From positions 7,378,001-7,442,000 of the forward strand of contig OZ245942.1 in NCBI GenBank assembly GCA_965230065.1: DNA of 64,000 nt, written 5' to 3'. The notes beneath the pieces were generated by a model. It did no database searches and was not told the origin of the DNA. It saw only the letters and a program-made list of their open reading frames with translations. Below, one piece after another: positions 61,838 through 64,000 of this stretch (within the stretch, counting starts at the first letter, position 1; every line of letters begins with the position of its first letter). The translations under genes were made by a program, and so were the position numbers. The DNA is from G965230065 sp965230065. GTDB taxonomy: Bacteria; Bacteroidota; Bacteroidia; Cytophagales; Cyclobacteriaceae.

Positions 61838-61968
61838 TGAAACCCTAAACCCAAATATCTAAATCCTAAACAATATCTAATTTTCAAATTACCAAAGTTC
61901 AAAACTTTTTTATTTTTGGGCATTTGAGATTGGGAAATTATTTAGGATTTAGGGTTTGGGCTTTTCCT
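61838..61968. repeat. Hairpin made of CCCTAAAC/GATTTAGGG words
   Basis: GAAACCCTAAACCCAAATAT on the left answers ATTTAGGATTTAGGGTTTGG on the right; intermediate arms also pair. It lies between the convergent inhibitor and protease genes and could end both transcripts. Confidence 0.65.
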
Positions 61969-61971
61969 ACC

Positions 61972-63243
61972 TTATGGAATACCAGGAATCGTCGGAGGCA
62001 GTGCATGGGCAAACGCTGCCTGATGCGGATCTACCCTGCCATAACCAAAGTCATCATCACGGCCGGGCGTACCCAAAAAATCAGCCGTTTGTGCCAAGAG
62101 TCTTCGGATGGTGATGTTATCGGCATAACGGTGGGTGCCTTTGGCAATGGCAGCAGCCCCAGCCACATGTGGGCAAGCCATACTCGTACCACTCATGCGT
62201 ACATGCCCGCCACCTGCGCGGCAAGACAACACCTGTACCCCCGGTGCACATAATTCTACTTCCGGCCCTTTGTTGCTAAAAGAAGCCAATGCATTGCTGC
62301 TGTCAATGGCAGAAACCGCAATAACTGATTTGTATTTGGCAGGATGGCTTACCGGGCCACCATAATCATTCCCGGCGGCTCCTACCAAAATAGCACCCTG
62401 GTTCCAGGCAGCGGTACAAATAGCTTCCAGGGCAGAGGGCGCGCTGCTTCCCCCCAAACTCATGCTGAGTACATGGATGTTTTTCTTATTGATGCACCAG
62501 TCAATGCCAGCAATCAAACTACTCCAGGCACCGCTGCCTGTGCGGCTCAATACTTTTACGGCATACAAATAGGCAGAAGGCGCTACGCCTACCACACCTG
62601 AGCCGTTGATGGCTGCACCAATGGTTCCTGCACAGTGTGTACCATGTCCGTTATAGTCCATCGGGCTGCTTTCGTCATCAATAAAACTGATGCCAAACCT
62701 ATAATTAGGGCTGATATCGGGGTGGTTATAGTCAATGCCCGTGTCCAAGATAGCTACTTTGATGCCTTTGGCTTTGGTAGCATCCCAGGCATCCGGCGCT
62801 TTGATTTGGTTCACGCCTTCGGGCACGGTTTCAGATTGTACCACAGGTTGTCCTTCGTACATCAAATGTGCCGTAGTGGAATAGGCAGGTGCGGTGTGCT
62901 GGCCTTTGGGATGGGCTTCAAATTCGTGTCGCCTAAAAGCATAGCAGAGGCCATCATCTTCCACCTTGGCCACATTGTCATTCTTTTTTAGCTTATCTAT
63001 TTCCTTCTGTGTGAAATTACCCATTACAATTGGTGCTTCGTATTGGTTTACGTCGTAGCCGATTTCTTCTTTGGGCATACTGGAAGGCACCGCCTGCCCA
63101 CGCGACATATCTTTGGCATTAAAAAAATTTATTTGCGGGCTGATCGCATTTCTTACAATATCAACTTTGTCTTCCTGCTTGTCAGGGCGTTTGTCTTTGG
63201 GCTTGAAAGTAATGATGATCCGTTTTTTTTCATTTTTAGCCAT
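61972..63243 (-). CDS. Subtilisin-family (S8) serine protease, no signal peptide
   Basis: A 423-aa protease from ATG 63243. Triad: Asp167 (VAILDTGIDYNHPD), His200 (NGHGTHCAG), Ser354 (MSGTSMACPHVAGA), with oxyanion Asn292 (GAAGNDYGG). Residues 65-105 (YEAPIVMGNFTQKEIDKLKK NDNVAKVEDDG, in two parts) look like its own I9-type prodomain end. No signal peptide is visible, so it may be intracellular or leave by another route. The convergent neighbour encodes a separate I9-like protein. Confidence 0.93.
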   Translation of the reverse strand: MAKNEKKRIIITFKPKDKRPDKQEDKVDIVRNAISPQINFFNAKDMSRGQAVPSSMPKEEIGYDVNQYEAPIVMGNFTQKEIDKLKKNDNVAKVEDDGLCYAFRRHEFEAHPKGQHTAPAYSTTAHLMYEGQPVVQSETVPEGVNQIKAPDAWDATKAKGIKVAILDTGIDYNHPDISPNYRFGISFIDDESSPMDYNGHGTHCAGTIGAAINGSGVVGVAPSAYLYAVKVLSRTGSGAWSSLIAGIDWCINKKNIHVLSMSLGGSSAPSALEAICTAAWNQGAILVGAAGNDYGGPVSHPAKYKSVIAVSAIDSSNALASFSNKGPEVELCAPGVQVLSCRAGGGHVRMSGTSMACPHVAGAAAIAKGTHRYADNITIRRLLAQTADFLGTPGRDDDFGYGRVDPHQAAFAHALPPTIPGIP

Positions 63244-63269
63244 AGTCGTAAGGGTTAGGTTACAGTAGG

Positions 63270-63302
63270 GCGGCTGCGTCGGCAGTCCGATCACTGAGCC
63301 GC
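63270..63302. repeat. GCGGCT...AGCCGC hairpin upstream of subtilase
   Basis: Outer stem GCGGCT/AGCCGC, inner CGG-CAGT-CCG. Shares GGCAGTCCG with the hairpin at 5688-5720. It lies 27 bp before the protease start and may influence its expression. Confidence 0.5.
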
Positions 63303-63506
63303 GTTACAAAATATCATTTGTGATAATGTTTACCTTATTAGTATGTATGCAAAGCAGGAATGTCTACCTCAACGACTGAAAAACTTATTACTTAAAGCTA
63401 CTCAATTAATTTTTGCAAGACAAGCTGATGCCCAATATTGAGATAAGGTTGTCTTTTTCAGGATTTGCCACTAAATTATACTTCAGTTCAACATGCCAAT
63501 TTTTTT

Positions 63507-64000
63507 ATGCCCTCACTTCTACACATAGCCTTGTCTGTGGCATTATTATTCGTTTACAATTTTGTTTGCGGGCAACCCTCCCTCATGCCCCTGGCCTATC
63601 AAAATGATGTAGAGGAAAGCAAAATTCATAATACCAATATTGAAGGGTTCAACTTTGGGGTGTTATTAGCAGCGGGTTTTACGTTCGGGTTTAAAAAGCA
63701 ATCTCATTTTAACTTCAATCTCGCCGCAGGGGTATCCTGGAAAAAAGATTTCTTTATGGGGGGCACCAACCTGGCCATTAACCTGTACTCTGGCGGATTA
63801 GGCACGCAGCAGGCAGTTACCGGAAAAATGGAATTTCAGGGAGATTTTATACTGAGCCCTTCTGTTACTTTTGGGTTTCAAGATGGAGACTTGATGCCGC
63901 TCTATACTTTTAATTCCTCTTCATTGAGTACGGTATTTGACAATTATAAATACAACCTGACCCTGGGGCAAAACTTTGTATTCAATACCAATGGCAGAAA
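63507..64000 (+). CDS. Exported beta-rich protein, 3' end outside window
   Basis: From ATG 63507 the frame stays open to the window end (164 codons). MPSLLHIALSVALLFVYNFV then CGQ is a signal peptide. The visible part alternates short beta strands with Gly and aromatics (FNFGVLLAAGFTFGFKKQSHFNFNLAAGVSW ... FILSPSVTFGFQDG), as in outer-membrane beta-barrels. No family can be assigned from the part seen. Confidence 0.65.
   Translation, partial: MPSLLHIALSVALLFVYNFVCGQPSLMPLAYQNDVEESKIHNTNIEGFNFGVLLAAGFTFGFKKQSHFNFNLAAGVSWKKDFFMGGTNLAINLYSGGLGTQQAVTGKMEFQGDFILSPSVTFGFQDGDLMPLYTFNSSSLSTVFDNYKYNLTLGQNFVFNTNGR

Overview
The window looks like chromosomal DNA of a heterotrophic, probably marine member of the Bacteroidota (Cytophagales-like). 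The signs are a secreted protein with a type IX secretion C-terminal sorting domain, a DUF2490 outer-membrane protein, a DUF6090 remnant, promoters of the TTTG-N(18-21)-TAnnTTTG type, mostly absent Shine-Dalgarno sequences, and many lipoprotein leaders. The phylum call is firm; anything finer is inference. No tRNA, rRNA or CRISPR was seen.

Layout. 1-3.4 kb: end of a YyaL/SPATA20-type protein and a secreted sialate O-acetylesterase. 3.6-11.3 kb: a TetR repressor with three copies of a 7-2-7 palindrome, then TolC, a HlyD lipoprotein, two ABC ATPases and two ABC permeases, a tripartite exporter laid out like YbhGFSR. A four-helix-bundle (S23/IVP) gene inside a 28-bp terminal inverted repeat sits in the middle of this operon. 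11.3-25 kb: aquaporin, acyl-CoA synthetase, T9SS cargo, BCCT transporter, flavin reductase, VOC protein, a 158-bp MITE-like element, catalase, Bcr-type efflux pump and a sodium:solute symporter. 25-35.2 kb: a LacI regulator faces a catabolic block: DUF5060 hydrolase, carbohydrate-binding protein, tartrate/isopropylmalate-type dehydrogenase, cyclase-family hydrolase, four-carbon acid sugar kinase, hexuronate-type MFS permease and Gfo/Idh oxidoreductase. A GH88-like unsaturated uronyl hydrolase and an SDR at 52.7-54.7 kb may be the continuation of this block.

35.2-52.6 kb is an AT-rich accessory island. From 37.35 to 52.0 kb about twenty genes all lie on the minus strand, and paired core-like boxes and imperfect inverted repeats separate them as in an integron cassette array; no integrase is present. 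The cargo is typical of cassettes: a rifampin ADP-ribosyltransferase (arr), VOC proteins, methyltransferases, a DHFR-like protein, AraC and Crp regulators, an HNH-like protein, and several decayed genes. A hairpin repeat of about 145 bp occurs beside or inside the island at 35.5, 45.9 and 52.4 kb.

55-60.1 kb carries the prkA-yeaH-spoVR stress trio. 60.2-64 kb carries a secreted unknown protein, a free-standing subtilisin-propeptide-like (I9) protein convergent with a leaderless subtilase, and the start of an exported beta-rich protein cut by the window end.

Intergenic spaces throughout hold hairpins whose arms are made of repeated short words (CTAAACC, CTGGATACTGG, ACTATCGACT, CAGGATG). The strongest candidates for something undescribed are the integrase-less cassette array, the S23 element with terminal inverted repeats, the I9/subtilase pair and this set of word-built hairpins.
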